Assembly (NCBI RefSeq): GCF_016862755.1 | Contig: NZ_BONO01000021.1 | Coordinates: 25,951 to 89,950 of the forward strand | Source: Cellulomonas pakistanensis | Lineage (GTDB): Bacteria > Actinomycetota > Actinomycetes > Actinomycetales > Cellulomonadaceae | Reading direction: 5' to 3' | Length of the DNA: 64,000 nucleotides | Shown: piece after piece, positions 44,534 to 53,309 of the stretch | Layout of the letters: the number at the start of each line of letters is the position of its first letter | Numbering within the stretch: the stretch's first letter is position 1 | Program-made: the position numbers and the translations under genes | The notes under the pieces: generated by a model | Told to the model about the DNA's origin: nothing | The model's input: the letters and a program-made list of their open reading frames with translations, nothing else | The model's database searches: none

Positions 44534-46270
44534 TCAGCCGCCGGCGGCCGCGGCGCGCCCGCGCGCGTTCTCGTGGGCGCGCTCGTTCGCGTTCGCGGCC
44601 GGTCCGGGGGCGCCGGCTCCGGTGGGGGCGGCGCCGTCCGTGGCCGGGGCCGGGTCGGTGGTCGGAGGCTCCTCAGGTGCAGGTGCGCCCGCGACCGGCG
44701 GCGTCGGCGCGGGGCCGGCGTCCTCCGCTGCCGGGGTCGTGCCGCCCGAGACGACGACCGCCACCGTACCGGCCCCGGGGTCGGTGGCGACGGCGTCCGC
44801 GCCGGGGTCGGCGAGGTCCGTCGCACCCGCGCCGGGGTCCGCGGGGTCCGCGACCACCGGGGCCACCGCCGCCGGGTCGTCCGCCGCCGCGTCGTCCGCC
44901 ACCGCGTCGGTCCCGGTGTCCGCCGCAGGGCGCGCCACCTCGTCGGGGCCCGTCGACGCGACCTCCTCGGTCGTCGCGACCGGCGCCGAGCCGCCCCGCG
45001 GCGCGTCGGGGGCCAGCGCACTCATGCTCGCGGCGACCGCGGCGACACCGAGCAGCGCCGACCCGGCCACCACGCCGAGGCCGCGCCGCCGGCGCGCCGG
45101 GACGCCCGCCTCCGGATCCGGCGCCGGCTCCGCCCGCAACCCGAGCAGCCGCGGGTCCACCCCGAGCGTGGGCGCGTCGAGGTCGTCCAGCGCCGCCGCC
45201 ATCGGCCCCTCGGCCATCGGCCCCTCCGGCAGCGGCCCGCTCGGGTGCTCCTCGAGCGCCGGGAGCGACACCGTCCCCAGCGGCACGGCCGCGACGCCCG
45301 GGACCGCCGCGGCGGGCGACCCGATGTCGCCCGCCACCGGCCCGGTGCCCAGCGCCCCGGGCCGCAGCAGCGCGCGCAGCTCCTCGGCGGCGGCCGTCGC
45401 GGTCAGGCGGTCCAGCGGGTCGAGCGCCGTCATCGAGCCGATGAGCTCCGCCCAGCGCGGCCCGAACCGCTCGGGCAGCGGCACCGGCCGGTGCAGCCGC
45501 GCCACGGCGGACGTCAGCGCGTCGCCGGGGAAGGCGCGCTCCGCGGTCAGGCACTCGACCAGCACGAGGCCGAGGGCGTACACGTCGGACGCCGCCGTCA
45601 GCCGGCCGCCGGTCGCCTGCTCCGGGCTGAGGTAGGACGGCGTGCCGAGCAGGTCCTGGGTGGCGGTCGCCGTCTCGTCGGCGCGCACCCGGGCGATGCC
45701 GAAGTCGGTCAGCTTGGTCCAGGACGCCGTGGCCCCCGCGCGGTCGGCGGGCGGCAGCAGGATGTTCCCGGGCTTCACGTCGCGGTGCACGACGCCCTCG
45801 TCGTGGATGTACGCGAGCGCCTCGGCGACGTGCACGCCGACGAGCGCGGCGTCCTCGACGGACATCGGACCCTCCGCGAGCCGCGCCGACAGCGACGGGC
45901 CGCGCACCAGCTCCATCACGAGGTAGTCCTGCGGCACGCCGCCGGGCAGCTCGGTGGTGCCGGCGTCGAGCATCACGACGAGGCCCGGGTGGCTGAGCCG
46001 CGCCAGCAGCAGCATCTCCGCCCGGTGCCGCTCGTCGGCGTCCTGCCCGTCCGCGGAGGGGTGGAACACCTTGACGGCGACGTCCCGGTCCAGGACGCGG
46101 TCGCGCGCCACGTGCACCTCGGCCATCCCGCCGCGGCCGATGCGCTCGCCGAGCTCGTACCGGCCGCCGAGCACCAGGCCCGCCGGGAGCGCCTGCTCCC
46201 GGGGCCGCGGCGCGGGCGCGGGGACGCCGCCGGGTGCAGGCGCGGTCGCCTGCTCGAGCTCCTCACCCAC
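44534..46270 (-). CDS. Receptor-type serine/threonine protein kinase
   Basis: A 578-residue membrane kinase of the PknB type. The catalytic domain (about 35-290) has the glycine loop IGRGGMAEVHVARD, VAVKVF, the catalytic loop VVHRDVKPGNILL, LTDFGIARV, and the P+1 segment GTPSYLSPEQATGG. A linker follows, then one membrane helix (LGVVAGSALLGVAAVAASMS, about 395-415) and an extracellular tail rich in Ala, Asp and Pro without PASTA repeats. GTG 46270 has GGGGAGG 7 bases upstream. Ligand and targets unknown. Confidence 0.92.
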   Translation of the reverse strand: MGEELEQATAPAPGGVPAPAPRPREQALPAGLVLGGRYELGERIGRGGMAEVHVARDRVLDRDVAVKVFHPSADGQDADERHRAEMLLLARLSHPGLVVMLDAGTTELPGGVPQDYLVMELVRGPSLSARLAEGPMSVEDAALVGVHVAEALAYIHDEGVVHRDVKPGNILLPPADRAGATASWTKLTDFGIARVRADETATATQDLLGTPSYLSPEQATGGRLTAASDVYALGLVLVECLTAERAFPGDALTSAVARLHRPVPLPERFGPRWAELIGSMTALDPLDRLTATAAAEELRALLRPGALGTGPVAGDIGSPAAAVPGVAAVPLGTVSLPALEEHPSGPLPEGPMAEGPMAAALDDLDAPTLGVDPRLLGLRAEPAPDPEAGVPARRRRGLGVVAGSALLGVAAVAASMSALAPDAPRGGSAPVATTEEVASTGPDEVARPAADTGTDAVADDAAADDPAAVAPVVADPADPGAGATDLADPGADAVATDPGAGTVAVVVSGGTTPAAEDAGPAPTPPVAGAPAPEEPPTTDPAPATDGAAPTGAGAPGPAANANERAHENARGRAAAAGG

Positions 46271-46396
46271 CTGCGAACCTCCCCGACGCGGAGTACCAGC
46301 ATCACCGGGGACGCTCGCACGCGCGCGTCGAGACGGGTGAGATCACCCGTCCGGGGCGACCCGGGCCGCACCGCCCGCGGACCGCCTCGGGGGCGC

Positions 46397-47773
46397 TCAG
46401 TCGGGCCTGACCTGCGTCTCCGCCAGCACCGAGCGCAGCAGGGGCCGGCTCGTCTCGGTCGCGGCGAGCACGAGCAGGCACCCGGCTGTGAGGCACCCCA
46501 CGAGCAGCAGGAGCCCGCTCGGGTCCGTGAGCCCGGCGATCCCGAACACCGGGGACATCATCACGACCGCCGTGGCGGCCGAGCCGACGGCGACGAGCAG
46601 CATCGGGACGAGCACCTCGCGGCGGCGCACGGAGTCGAGCAGCGCGACCGGCGTGCCGGCCAGCACCTGCAGCGCGTACTCCCGCCGGCGGTCCAGGACG
46701 GTGGCGGCCTGCGTGATGCCGGCCGCCGCCGCGGCCACCAGGAACGTGATGCCGAGGGTGAGCAGCGCGCCGCGCATCAGGTCGCCGGTGAACGTCGCCG
46801 TCTCCGCGACCTCCGCCGCGGACGCCCCCTCGCCCGCCGACGCCGAGGCGAGCAGCGGCACCACCGCGAGCGCCCCGGCGACGAACCCGGCCAGGCCGAG
46901 ACCGCCGACGACCCGCCAGGTCGCCCGGGGGTCGTCGACCAGCCGGCGCGCGGCGAGCAGCTGCGCCGGCGTGCGGGCCCGGCGGACCCGCAGCCGCCCG
47001 ACCAGCCCGAGCGCCCACGGCCCGATCAGGTTGAGCGCGCCGAACCCGAGCGCCAGCGACCCGATCGCGAACGCGACCGCGAAGGCGCCGAGCTGCCCGA
47101 GGACGAGCAGCACGACCATGAACAGGCCCATCGCCACCAGCGCGACCACCGCACGGACCGCGCGCATGGCGGGCGGCGTCTGCCGGCGCGCGACCCCGAG
47201 CGGCGACACGACGACGCGGCGCAGCGACACGACGCCGCTCACGACCGCGAGCACCGGCACGGCCACGCACGCCGCGGCCAGGACGGGCCAGCCGACCCAC
47301 AGCTCCCCCGCGGAGAACGTCGACCCCTGGAACGGCACCCGTGTCCAGACCGGCAGCAGCGCCACGTACCCGGCGACGCCCGCGACCGCGCCGACGAGCC
47401 CCTGCCAGGCCGTCCCGACGACCGTGAGCGCCACCACCTCGCGCGGCGTGACGCCCAGCAGCCGCAGCGTCGCCAGCCGGGCGTCCCGGCGCGCGACGCC
47501 GAGCCGGGCGGCGGACCCGCCCAGCGTGAGCAGCGGGACCACGAGCAGCACCACGGCGGTCCACGCGAGGACCACGTACGAGTCGCCGTACTCGCGCTGG
47601 AAGGCGCCCGCCGGGTCGGCGGCCCGGGCCGAGAACCCCAGCAGGCCGCCGACCACCGACAGCGTCAGGGCGGTCATCACCGCGAAGGCGGCGACGGCGA
47701 GGGCGGTCGTCAGCCGGCCGTCGCGCCCGCCGGCCCGGCGCAGCCGGGGCGCGAGCGCCAGCACCGCGCTCAC
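46397..47773 (-). CDS. FtsX-like ABC transporter permease
   Basis: A 458-residue membrane protein of the FtsX/MacB permease class. Helices cluster at the N-terminus (TTALAVAAFAVMTALTLSVV), around residues 60-170, and in the C-terminal third (DLMRGALLTLGITFLVAAAA). The paired motifs LATLRLLGVTPREVVALTV and YALQVLAGTPVALLDSVRRR are the two coupling segments of this class. GTG 47773 overlaps the ATPase stop (GTGA). Probably an antimicrobial-peptide or lipid export system; no regulator adjoins it except the kinase upstream. Confidence 0.82.
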   Translation of the reverse strand: MSAVLALAPRLRRAGGRDGRLTTALAVAAFAVMTALTLSVVGGLLGFSARAADPAGAFQREYGDSYVVLAWTAVVLLVVPLLTLGGSAARLGVARRDARLATLRLLGVTPREVVALTVVGTAWQGLVGAVAGVAGYVALLPVWTRVPFQGSTFSAGELWVGWPVLAAACVAVPVLAVVSGVVSLRRVVVSPLGVARRQTPPAMRAVRAVVALVAMGLFMVVLLVLGQLGAFAVAFAIGSLALGFGALNLIGPWALGLVGRLRVRRARTPAQLLAARRLVDDPRATWRVVGGLGLAGFVAGALAVVPLLASASAGEGASAAEVAETATFTGDLMRGALLTLGITFLVAAAAAGITQAATVLDRRREYALQVLAGTPVALLDSVRRREVLVPMLLVAVGSAATAVVMMSPVFGIAGLTDPSGLLLLVGCLTAGCLLVLAATETSRPLLRSVLAETQVRPD

Positions 47774-48477
47774 CGGGCGACCTCGGGGGCGCGCCGCTCG
47801 TCCGCGACCACCCGGCCGTCGCGCACCTCGACCCGGCGCCCGCACCAGGCCGCGACGCCCGCGTCGTGCGTGACGACGACCAGGGACGCGCCGGCCAGCC
47901 GGGTCGTCTCCGTCAGCACCCGCATCACGTCCTGGCCCGTGGCCTGGTCCAGCGCACCCGTCGGCTCGTCGGCGAACACGACCTCGGGTCCGGTGATCAG
48001 GGCCCGCGCCACCGCCACCCGCTGCGCCTGGCCGCCGGACAGCTCGCCGGGCCGCCGGCCCTCCATCCCCGCGAGGCCGAGCGAGGCCAGCCACCGGCCC
48101 GCGAGCTCGGTGGCCTCCCGGCGCGGCGTCCCGAGCAGCATCGGCGCCAGCGCCACGTTCTCGATGGCCGGCAGCTCCGCGAGCAGCTGCCCGAACTGGA
48201 ACACGAACCCGTACTGCCGGCGCCGCACGAGCGACCGCTCGCGCTCGTCCAGGTCGTGCAGTCCACGGCCGGACAGCGCCACGGTGCCGGCGTCCGGCAC
48301 CAGGATGCCGGCGAGGCAGTGCAGCAGCGTCGACTTCCCCGACCCGGACGGGCCCATGACGGCGACCGACTCGCCGGCCGCGACGTCCAGGTCGACGCCG
48401 GCCAGCGCGGTCGTCGCCCCGAACTGCTTGACGAGGCCGCGGGCGGACAGCCGGGGCCCGGAGGTGGTGTGGCTCAT
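47770..48477 (-). CDS. ABC transporter ATP-binding protein (MacB/LolD type)
   Basis: A 235-residue ATPase: Walker A GPSGSGKSTLLHCLAG, Q-loop FVFQFGQLLAELPAIENVAL, signature ELSGGQAQRVAVARALI, Walker B VVFADEPTGALDQATG and switch VVVTHDAGVAAWCGR. The GALD Walker B follower and PAIENVALAPMLLG are typical of MacB/LolD ATPases that pair with FtsX-like permeases. ATG 48477. A continuing upstream frame into the SRP RNA gene is not used. Confidence 0.9.
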   Translation of the reverse strand: MSHTTSGPRLSARGLVKQFGATTALAGVDLDVAAGESVAVMGPSGSGKSTLLHCLAGILVPDAGTVALSGRGLHDLDERERSLVRRRQYGFVFQFGQLLAELPAIENVALAPMLLGTPRREATELAGRWLASLGLAGMEGRRPGELSGGQAQRVAVARALITGPEVVFADEPTGALDQATGQDVMRVLTETTRLAGASLVVVTHDAGVAAWCGRRVEVRDGRVVADERRAPEVAR

Positions 48478-48623
48478 GCCGCCAGCGTCGCCCCGGCCGC
48501 GGGCCGGGCGCGTCGGCCCGGGGTGGGGTCGTCGAGGGGGCCGGGGTGCGACCGGGGTCGGAGCGCGGGCGGCGGGTCCGCCCGGGGGTGGACGACCTGC
48601 GGCCGACGCACGTGACCGGGCAT

Positions 48624-48717
48624 GCGAGGACCCCCCGCACACCCGCCAGAGCTCACCTGCCCTTGCTGCCTTCCGGCCCTGGGGGGGTTCAGCGAGATGA
48701 CGCCGCACGAGGGGTCT
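48624..48717 (-). ncRNA. ffs: Signal recognition particle RNA (4.5S type)
   Basis: The minus strand contains AGGGCCGGAAGGCAGCAAGG, the conserved SRP domain IV with GGAA tetraloop and the asymmetric A-rich loop. The 5' part GACCCC (48716-48711) pairs with GGGGTC (48634-48629) to close the rod. TAGGCT at 48724-48729 is a -10 at the right distance for a start near 48717. About 94 bases, the short bacterial form. The 3' end is estimated from pairing. Confidence 0.88.
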
Positions 48718-48723
48718 GCCCCC

Positions 48724-48729
48724 AGCCTA
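48724..48729 (-). promoter_or_regulatory. -10 element of the SRP RNA gene
   Basis: TAGGCT on the minus strand, ending about 7 bases before the predicted RNA 5' end. Confidence 0.5.
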
Positions 48730-48928
48730 ACGCAGGCGGCGGGGGTGTCCCGACGCGGGAGGCACGGGACGACGCCGGCACCGACCGCCCGGTCGCCGAT
48801 CACCCGGTTCCCGGGTTCAGCACCCCGGCTGACCTGTCGATACGGGTACGTGCGGCGAGTGGTCCCATGACCACGTCGCGCCCCCGACCCTCCGGCGGCA
48901 CCCGTCCGCCCCTGCGAAAGGCACCCGC

Positions 48929-49294
48929 GTGGCCACCGTCGACTCGACCCTCACCGCCGCCATGACGATCGAGGGCGCGACCGCCGTCGCCCTCGTCGAC
49001 TTCGACTCCGGGATGCTCCTCGGCTCCGCCGGCGGCGGGATCGACCTGGACCTCGCCGCGGCCGGCAACACCGACGTGGTGCGCGCCAAGTTCCGCACCC
49101 TGGCGTCGCTCGGCCTGTCCGACGGCATCGAGGACATCCTCATCACGCTGACCAGCCAGCTGCACCTGATCCGCCTGCTGCAGAGCGACCACGGCCAGGG
49201 CCTGTTCCTGTACCTGGTGCTCGACCGCAGCCGGGCTAACCTCGCCATGGCCCGCCGTCAGCTGCTCAACCTCGAGCGCGACCTCGCCATCTGA
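48929..49294 (+). CDS. Roadblock/LC7-like small protein 1
   Basis: A 121-residue protein. GATAVALVDFDSGMLLGSAG, AGNTDVVRAKFRTLASLGL and DILITLTSQLHLIRLLQSDH form the alternating strand/helix pattern of roadblock/LC7 (MglB-like) domains. GTG 48929 has GAAAGG 7 bases upstream. A second protein of the same fold follows 34 bases later, so the pair may form a heterodimer. No MglA-type GTPase is encoded nearby. Function unknown; in related genomes such proteins act on small GTPases or in polarity. Confidence 0.65.
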   Translation: MATVDSTLTAAMTIEGATAVALVDFDSGMLLGSAGGGIDLDLAAAGNTDVVRAKFRTLASLGLSDGIEDILITLTSQLHLIRLLQSDHGQGLFLYLVLDRSRANLAMARRQLLNLERDLAI

Positions 49295-49328
49295 CGACCC
49301 ACCCGCACGCCCAGGAGGACCCCGCGGC

Positions 49329-49700
49329 ATGATCATCCGCCAGAACGGCCTGCAGGTCGCCGCCACCCTGCGGCACGCCGTCGAGGGGATCCGTCGCGTC
49401 ATCCTCGTGCAGCGCGACGGCACGCCGTTCAGCGACGACGGGCCGGAGCACGACCGCGACCGCCTGGGCGCCCTCGTGGTCGCGTCGGTCGAGATGGCGC
49501 ACCACACGGCCGCCGGGGCGTCGCTGACCGGCCTCGCCACCTGCACGATCCGCACCGACGACGGCGCCGTGGTCGCCGTGCCCGTCGGGGACCGGTTCGC
49601 GCTGGCCGTGATCGTGGAGCCGACCGTCAACCTCGTGCTGCTGCAGCGGGTGCTCCAGCCCCAGGTCGACCACCTCCTGGCGCTCGACGGCGGCGCCTGA
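49329..49700 (+). CDS. Roadblock/LC7-like small protein 2
   Basis: A 123-residue protein with ILVQRDGTPFSDDGPEHDRD, LVVASVEMAHHTAAGASLTG, IRTDDGAVVAVPVGDRFALA and VIVEPTVNLVLLQRVLQ. The central AGASLTG and VAVPVGD..ALAVIVE strands are closer to canonical roadblock domains than those of its neighbour. AGGAGG lies 11 bases before ATG 49329. It is followed convergently by an AAA ATPase. Confidence 0.7.
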   Translation: MIIRQNGLQVAATLRHAVEGIRRVILVQRDGTPFSDDGPEHDRDRLGALVVASVEMAHHTAAGASLTGLATCTIRTDDGAVVAVPVGDRFALAVIVEPTVNLVLLQRVLQPQVDHLLALDGGA

Positions 49701-49767
49701 CGCCCCGCCCGCCCGGCCCGCGGCCGCTCGGACCCCTCGGGGCCGCGCGGCCGCGTCGCGCCCGGTA

Positions 49768-50517
49768 TCAGTCCGCGAGCCGCCGCAGATACCGCTCCGG
49801 GGCCTCGAGGAACCCGCGCCAGGACACGACGAGCTCGGAGTCCTCCCACGCGGTCTCGCGCAGCCCGTGGTCGCCCACCTCGACGACGGTGGCGCCGGGC
49901 AGCGCGGCGAGCAGGGGCGAGTGCGTCGACAGCACCACCTGCCCTCCACCGGCGACCACGCCGCGCAGGTGCGCGAGCAGCGCCAGGCAGCCGGTGAACG
50001 ACAGCGCGGACTCGGGCTCGTCGAGCACGTACAGGCCGCGACCGCGCATCCGGGACTGCACGACCTCGAGGAACGACTCCCCGTGCGACATCTCGTGGAA
50101 CGCCGCCTCCGGCCCGCGCGCCGGGTTCTCCTCGAGGTACGTGTAGTAGCCGTGCATCGTCTCGGCCCGCAGGAAGAACCCGCGCCGCGACCCGCCGGCA
50201 CCGCGCTCCAGCAGCAGGTGCCGCCACAGCGCCGACTCCGACGCGCGCGTCCGCGCCCGGGCCCCGGTCGACCCGCCCTCGGCGCCCATCCCGAACGCCA
50301 TGGCGAGCCCCTCGACCAACGTCGACTTCCCCGCGCCGTTGTCCCCGACCAGCACCGTCGCCGGTCCGAGCTCCCAGCCGTCCCGGAGCACCTGCGCCAC
50401 CGCGGGGACGCGGGCGAACCAGGCGCCGGGCGGGACGGGCTCGCGGTCGTCGGCGCGGACGCGGCGGACGGGGAGGGCGGGTCCCAGGGGCACGGAGGAC
50501 AGCCCACCACACGGCAC
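49768..50517 (-). CDS. AAA family ATPase (AAA_21/COG3910-like)
   Basis: A 249-residue ABC-type single-domain ATPase without membrane partner. Walker A is VGDNGAGKSTLVEGLAMAFG, a signature-like MSHGESFLEVVQSRM, Walker B YVLDEPESALSFTG and the switch VVLSTHSPLLAALPGA. This layout matches standalone ATPases related to OLD/RecF-like proteins; its targets are unknown. GTG 50517; an in-frame GTG eight codons later is an alternative. It is the last gene before tRNA-Ser. Confidence 0.82.
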   Translation of the reverse strand: MPCGGLSSVPLGPALPVRRVRADDREPVPPGAWFARVPAVAQVLRDGWELGPATVLVGDNGAGKSTLVEGLAMAFGMGAEGGSTGARARTRASESALWRHLLLERGAGGSRRGFFLRAETMHGYYTYLEENPARGPEAAFHEMSHGESFLEVVQSRMRGRGLYVLDEPESALSFTGCLALLAHLRGVVAGGGQVVLSTHSPLLAALPGATVVEVGDHGLRETAWEDSELVVSWRGFLEAPERYLRRLAD

Positions 50518-50591
50518 CGACGGGCGTGGCCAGGGGGCGCCGCGGCCCGGTTACCGAGCACCCCTCGGCCTCGGGTACCCTCTTACGGCCG

Positions 50592-50676
50592 GGAGGATTC
50601 GCCTAGTGGCCTATGGCGCACGCTTGGAAAGCGTGTTGGGTTAACGCCCTCGGGGGTTCGAATCCCCCATCCTCCG
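50592..50676 (+). tRNA. tRNA-Ser(GGA)
   Basis: An 85-base class II tRNA. The acceptor GGAGGAT pairs with ATCCTCC and the discriminator is G. The anticodon stem CACGC/GCGTG holds loop TTGGAAA with anticodon GGA at 50626-50628. A long variable arm and T arm GGGGGTTCGAATCCCCC follow. CCA not encoded. Confidence 0.97.
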
Positions 50677-50681
50677 CAGGT

Positions 50682-50724
50682 CGAAGGGCCCGCCACCGCG
50701 TCAGCGCAGGTGGCGGGCCCTTCG
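50682..50724 (+). terminator. Terminator of tRNA-Ser
   Basis: A perfect 16-bp stem (50682-50697 with 50709-50724, CGAAGGGCCCGCCACC), five bases after the tRNA, with an 11-base loop. It may also serve the VOC gene on the other strand. Confidence 0.85.
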
Positions 50725-50744
50725 TCATGCCGCGCGCAGGTGGG

Positions 50745-51119
50745 TCACTCCGCCCCCTCGCCGTCCTCCGTGCCCTCGTACAGCCCGATCTCGTTGCCCT
50801 CGGTGTCGACGAACGCCGCCCACCAGCTGGTCGGGCTGATCTCGGTCTTGGGCCGCACCTCGCGCCCGCCGAGCTCGGTCACCCTCCGCAGGGTCTCGTC
50901 GATGGAGTCGACCTCGACGTAGGACCGCGGCCGGTCGAAGGTGTCGTCGCGCGGGGCGAGGCCGCCACCGCTGATCTGGTTCGGGGCCCGCCACATCGGG
51001 TAGCCCTCGTAGCCGGGGTACTCCTCGATCGTCCAGCCGAACAGCCCGCCGTAGAAGCCCTTCGCGCGCTCCATGTCGTCGACCGGGATGTCGATGTGCG
51101 TGATGTCGCCGTGTGCCAT
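50745..51119 (-). CDS. VOC family (glyoxalase-like) protein
   Basis: A 124-residue two-module VOC protein: GDITHIDIPVDDMERAKGFY, GGLFGWTIEEYPGYEGYPMW and the C-terminal PTSWWAAFVDTEGNEIGLYE with the metal-ligand Glu. GGGGAG lies 5 bases before ATG 51119. Small stand-alone VOC proteins of this type bind metals or drugs or are isomerases; the substrate cannot be told. Confidence 0.85.
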   Translation of the reverse strand: MAHGDITHIDIPVDDMERAKGFYGGLFGWTIEEYPGYEGYPMWRAPNQISGGGLAPRDDTFDRPRSYVEVDSIDETLRRVTELGGREVRPKTEISPTSWWAAFVDTEGNEIGLYEGTEDGEGAE

Positions 51120-51241
51120 GTCCGCTCCCCTGAGACCGGCGACCCCGCGCCGGTGCGGGGTCGGCTGCGGCCAGGCTACGACCACCCGCTGACACGCCCG
51201 CCCCGCCGAGGTCGGCACGTGGCGGCGAGCGGCAGGGCCGG

Positions 51242-52168
51242 TCAGCCCTTCTTGCGCGGCGCCGCCCCGATCGAGCGGAGCCGGCGCGCGGCCACCGCGA
51301 ACTGCACGTCGCGGTACTGCGCCGCCCGGTGCATCTGGCCGCGCAGGTCGCTGCCCGACGGCCGGTGCCGCAGCTCGCACGGCACCTCGACGGCGACGAA
51401 CCCCTTGCGGAGCAGGTCGATCGTCATGCCGGTCTCGACGCCCCAGCCGCGGGCGAGCGGCGTGGCGGCCTCGAACGCCTCGCGGGTGAGGCAGCGCATG
51501 CCGGACAGCGGCTGGGTCGGCGTCCAGCCGGTGAGCGACTGGATCGCGCGGCGCGCCGCGCCGACGACGATGCCGCGGCCGCCCGCGCCGGGCTGCGGCG
51601 GCAGCAGCGCGATCGACACGTCCGCGGTGCCCTCGAGCACCGGCGGGACGAGCGGCGCGGTGTTCACGGCGGTGTCGCCGAGGTCGCCGTCGATGAACAG
51701 CAGCAGGCGCGGCGGGCGGTCCGGGGCGTCGCGCATGGCGACGACGGCGGCGCCGGTCTCCATCGCGGCCGCCTTGCCGCGGTTGTGCGAGTGCCGCACG
51801 ACGACGGCGCCGGCCTCGCGCGCGACGTGCTGGGTGTTGTCCTCGGAGCCGTCGTCGACGACCAGGACCAGGTCGACGTGCGGGATCGCCCGCGCGGACC
51901 GGACGGTGGCGGCGATCCGCCGGGACTCGTCCTTGGCGGGGATGACGACGGCGACGCGCTGCCGCGACCGGCCGGCGCGGGCGGAGGTCGCCGGGGCGTC
52001 GAGCGGCGCGGGCTGCTGCGGCTGGTGCCGCCGGGGCTTGCGCGGCGCGGCCTGCGGGGCGGGCGCCGGGTCGGCCGGCGCGGGGTCCGCCGGGGCGGTG
52101 TCCTCCGCCCGGGCAGGGCGGTCGGCGACCGATCGCTCCTCGGTCCTGTCCTCCGCCTCGCCCGTCAC
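51242..52168 (-). CDS. Family 2 glycosyltransferase
   Basis: A 308-residue GT-A fold enzyme with a ~65-residue Ala/Pro-rich N-terminal tail before VAVVIPAKDESRRIAATVRS. The nucleotide-binding VLVVDDGSEDNTQHVAREAG and metal-binding LLLFIDGDLGD are clear; NRGKAAAMETGAAVV follows the family. SGMRCLTREAFEAATPLARG and a basic C-terminus complete it. It resembles glucosyl-3-phosphoglycerate synthase and dolichyl-phosphate-type transferases in layout, but the acceptor is uncertain. GTG 52168. Confidence 0.82.
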   Translation of the reverse strand: MTGEAEDRTEERSVADRPARAEDTAPADPAPADPAPAPQAAPRKPRRHQPQQPAPLDAPATSARAGRSRQRVAVVIPAKDESRRIAATVRSARAIPHVDLVLVVDDGSEDNTQHVAREAGAVVVRHSHNRGKAAAMETGAAVVAMRDAPDRPPRLLLFIDGDLGDTAVNTAPLVPPVLEGTADVSIALLPPQPGAGGRGIVVGAARRAIQSLTGWTPTQPLSGMRCLTREAFEAATPLARGWGVETGMTIDLLRKGFVAVEVPCELRHRPSGSDLRGQMHRAAQYRDVQFAVAARRLRSIGAAPRKKG

Positions 52169-52311
52169 GCGGGTCAGCCTATCGATCCGGCTGGTCCGCG
52201 CGCGCCGTCCGCCCCCGGACACGCGGACGCTGCACACGACGGTCACACGCGCACCGCGACGCCGTCACCAGCGCCTCCGCCTGCGCGCCGGCCGAGGACG
52301 GCCCCGGACGA

Positions 52312-52361
52312 CGCAGGCCGCCCCGTGCCGGACCGGGTGGGGTCCCGCGGGGCGGCCTGCG
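52312..52361 (-). terminator. Terminator after the DUF5926 gene
   Basis: A perfect 14-bp stem (52312-52325 with 52348-52361, CGCAGGCCGCCCCG) and a 22-base loop, 17 bases beyond the DUF5926 stop. Confidence 0.7.
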
Positions 52362-52378
52362 GACGGGGTGCGGCGGCG

Positions 52379-53203
52379 TCAGCGCAGCGTGACCTGCCGG
52401 GCCACGATGCCGGCGCGGGCGCGGCGGGCGTTCGCGTCGAGCGGCTCGGTGTCGGCGAGGGCGGCGGCGAACGTCGGCGCGAACGCGGCGACGGCGCCCT
52501 CGACGTCCTCGGCCTCGGAACCGCGCGCCAGCTCCCACACGGGGACGACCAGGCCGTTGGACCGGAAGTAGCCGATGAACTTCGCGCCGTCGAAGCCGGA
52601 CTCGCGACGTCCGTGCAGCCGGGCGAGGCCGTCGATGACCTGCTGCTCGTCGTGCGGCTGCGCCCAGCGCAGGTACTCCCGGGCGCCCATGCGGACCCAG
52701 TACGCGGCGTCGACCGCCGCGAGCTTCTTCGTGTCGACGACGCCCGCGTCGGCCTCCTCGACGGCGGCCTTGAGCTCCGGGGTCATCTCGGTGTCCGGGG
52801 TGATCCAGTAGGAGAAGCTCTCCTCGACCGTGACCTCGAACGGGACGGTCGTGTCGAGCACGTCCTGCAGGCGCGGGCCGGGGCCGGCCAGGCCGAGGTT
52901 CTGCACCGCGGTGCCGGGCTCGGAGTCGAGCGCCTCGAGCAGCGCGGCGGCGAGGTCGCGGCTGGCGTCGCCGGAGCCGCCGACCACCTGCAGGGCGAGC
53001 AGCACGACGCCGTCGGCGCGGTGCAGCGCCGCCCAGCCGTCGGGGAGCACGGTGGTCACCGTGACGTCGCGGGCGCCGTGCTCGGCGTTCGTGCGGGCGG
53101 TCGCGGTGGCGGCGGGCACGAGCTCGCGCAGGGCGACCCAGTCGGGCTCGCCGGGGAGGCCCTCGAAGGGGCGCAGCACGAAGTCGACGGAGGAAGTGGC
53201 CAT
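52379..53203 (-). CDS. DUF5926 family protein
   Basis: A 274-residue soluble protein, beginning [20 protein letters not shown] and [18 protein letters not shown], with [20 protein letters not shown] in the middle. This is the actinobacterial DUF5926 family; no function is known. ATG 53203 follows TAGCCT by 7 bases, so translation is probably leaderless. Divergent from pgm. Confidence 0.82.
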   Translation of the reverse strand: MATSSVDFVLRPFEGLPGEPDWVALRELVPAATATARTNAEHGARDVTVTTVLPDGWAALHRADGVVLLALQVVGGSGDASRDLAAALLEALDSEPGTAVQNLGLAGPGPRLQDVLDTTVPFEVTVEESFSYWITPDTEMTPELKAAVEEADAGVVDTKKLAAVDAAYWVRMGAREYLRWAQPHDEQQVIDGLARLHGRRESGFDGAKFIGYFRSNGLVVPVWELARGSEAEDVEGAVAAFAPTFAAALADTEPLDANARRARAGIVARQVTLR

Positions 53204-53210
53204 GCGCCCC

Positions 53211-53216
53211 AGGCTA
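53211..53216 (-). promoter_or_regulatory. -10 element of the DUF5926 gene (leaderless)
   Basis: TAGCCT on the minus strand, 7 bases before the ATG at 53203. Confidence 0.55.
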
Positions 53217-53309
53217 CCGGCCGCCGTCGGGGCCGTGCGTCCCCGTGACGTCCTGCACAGCCCGCCGGTCCACCGCCCGCGCGGCGGCGGTCGGTGGCAG
53301 GATCGGGCC

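Noticed and set aside
43223..48700. A plus-strand open frame of over 1800 codons
   Set aside because: It is antisense to five well-identified minus-strand genes. Its translation is Arg/Gly/Pro-rich without domains, an effect of GC-rich third positions.
48478..48708. N-terminal extension of the ABC ATPase into the SRP RNA region
   Set aside because: The extension is Arg/Pro-rich and overlaps a clear SRP RNA; ATG 48477 fits the family.
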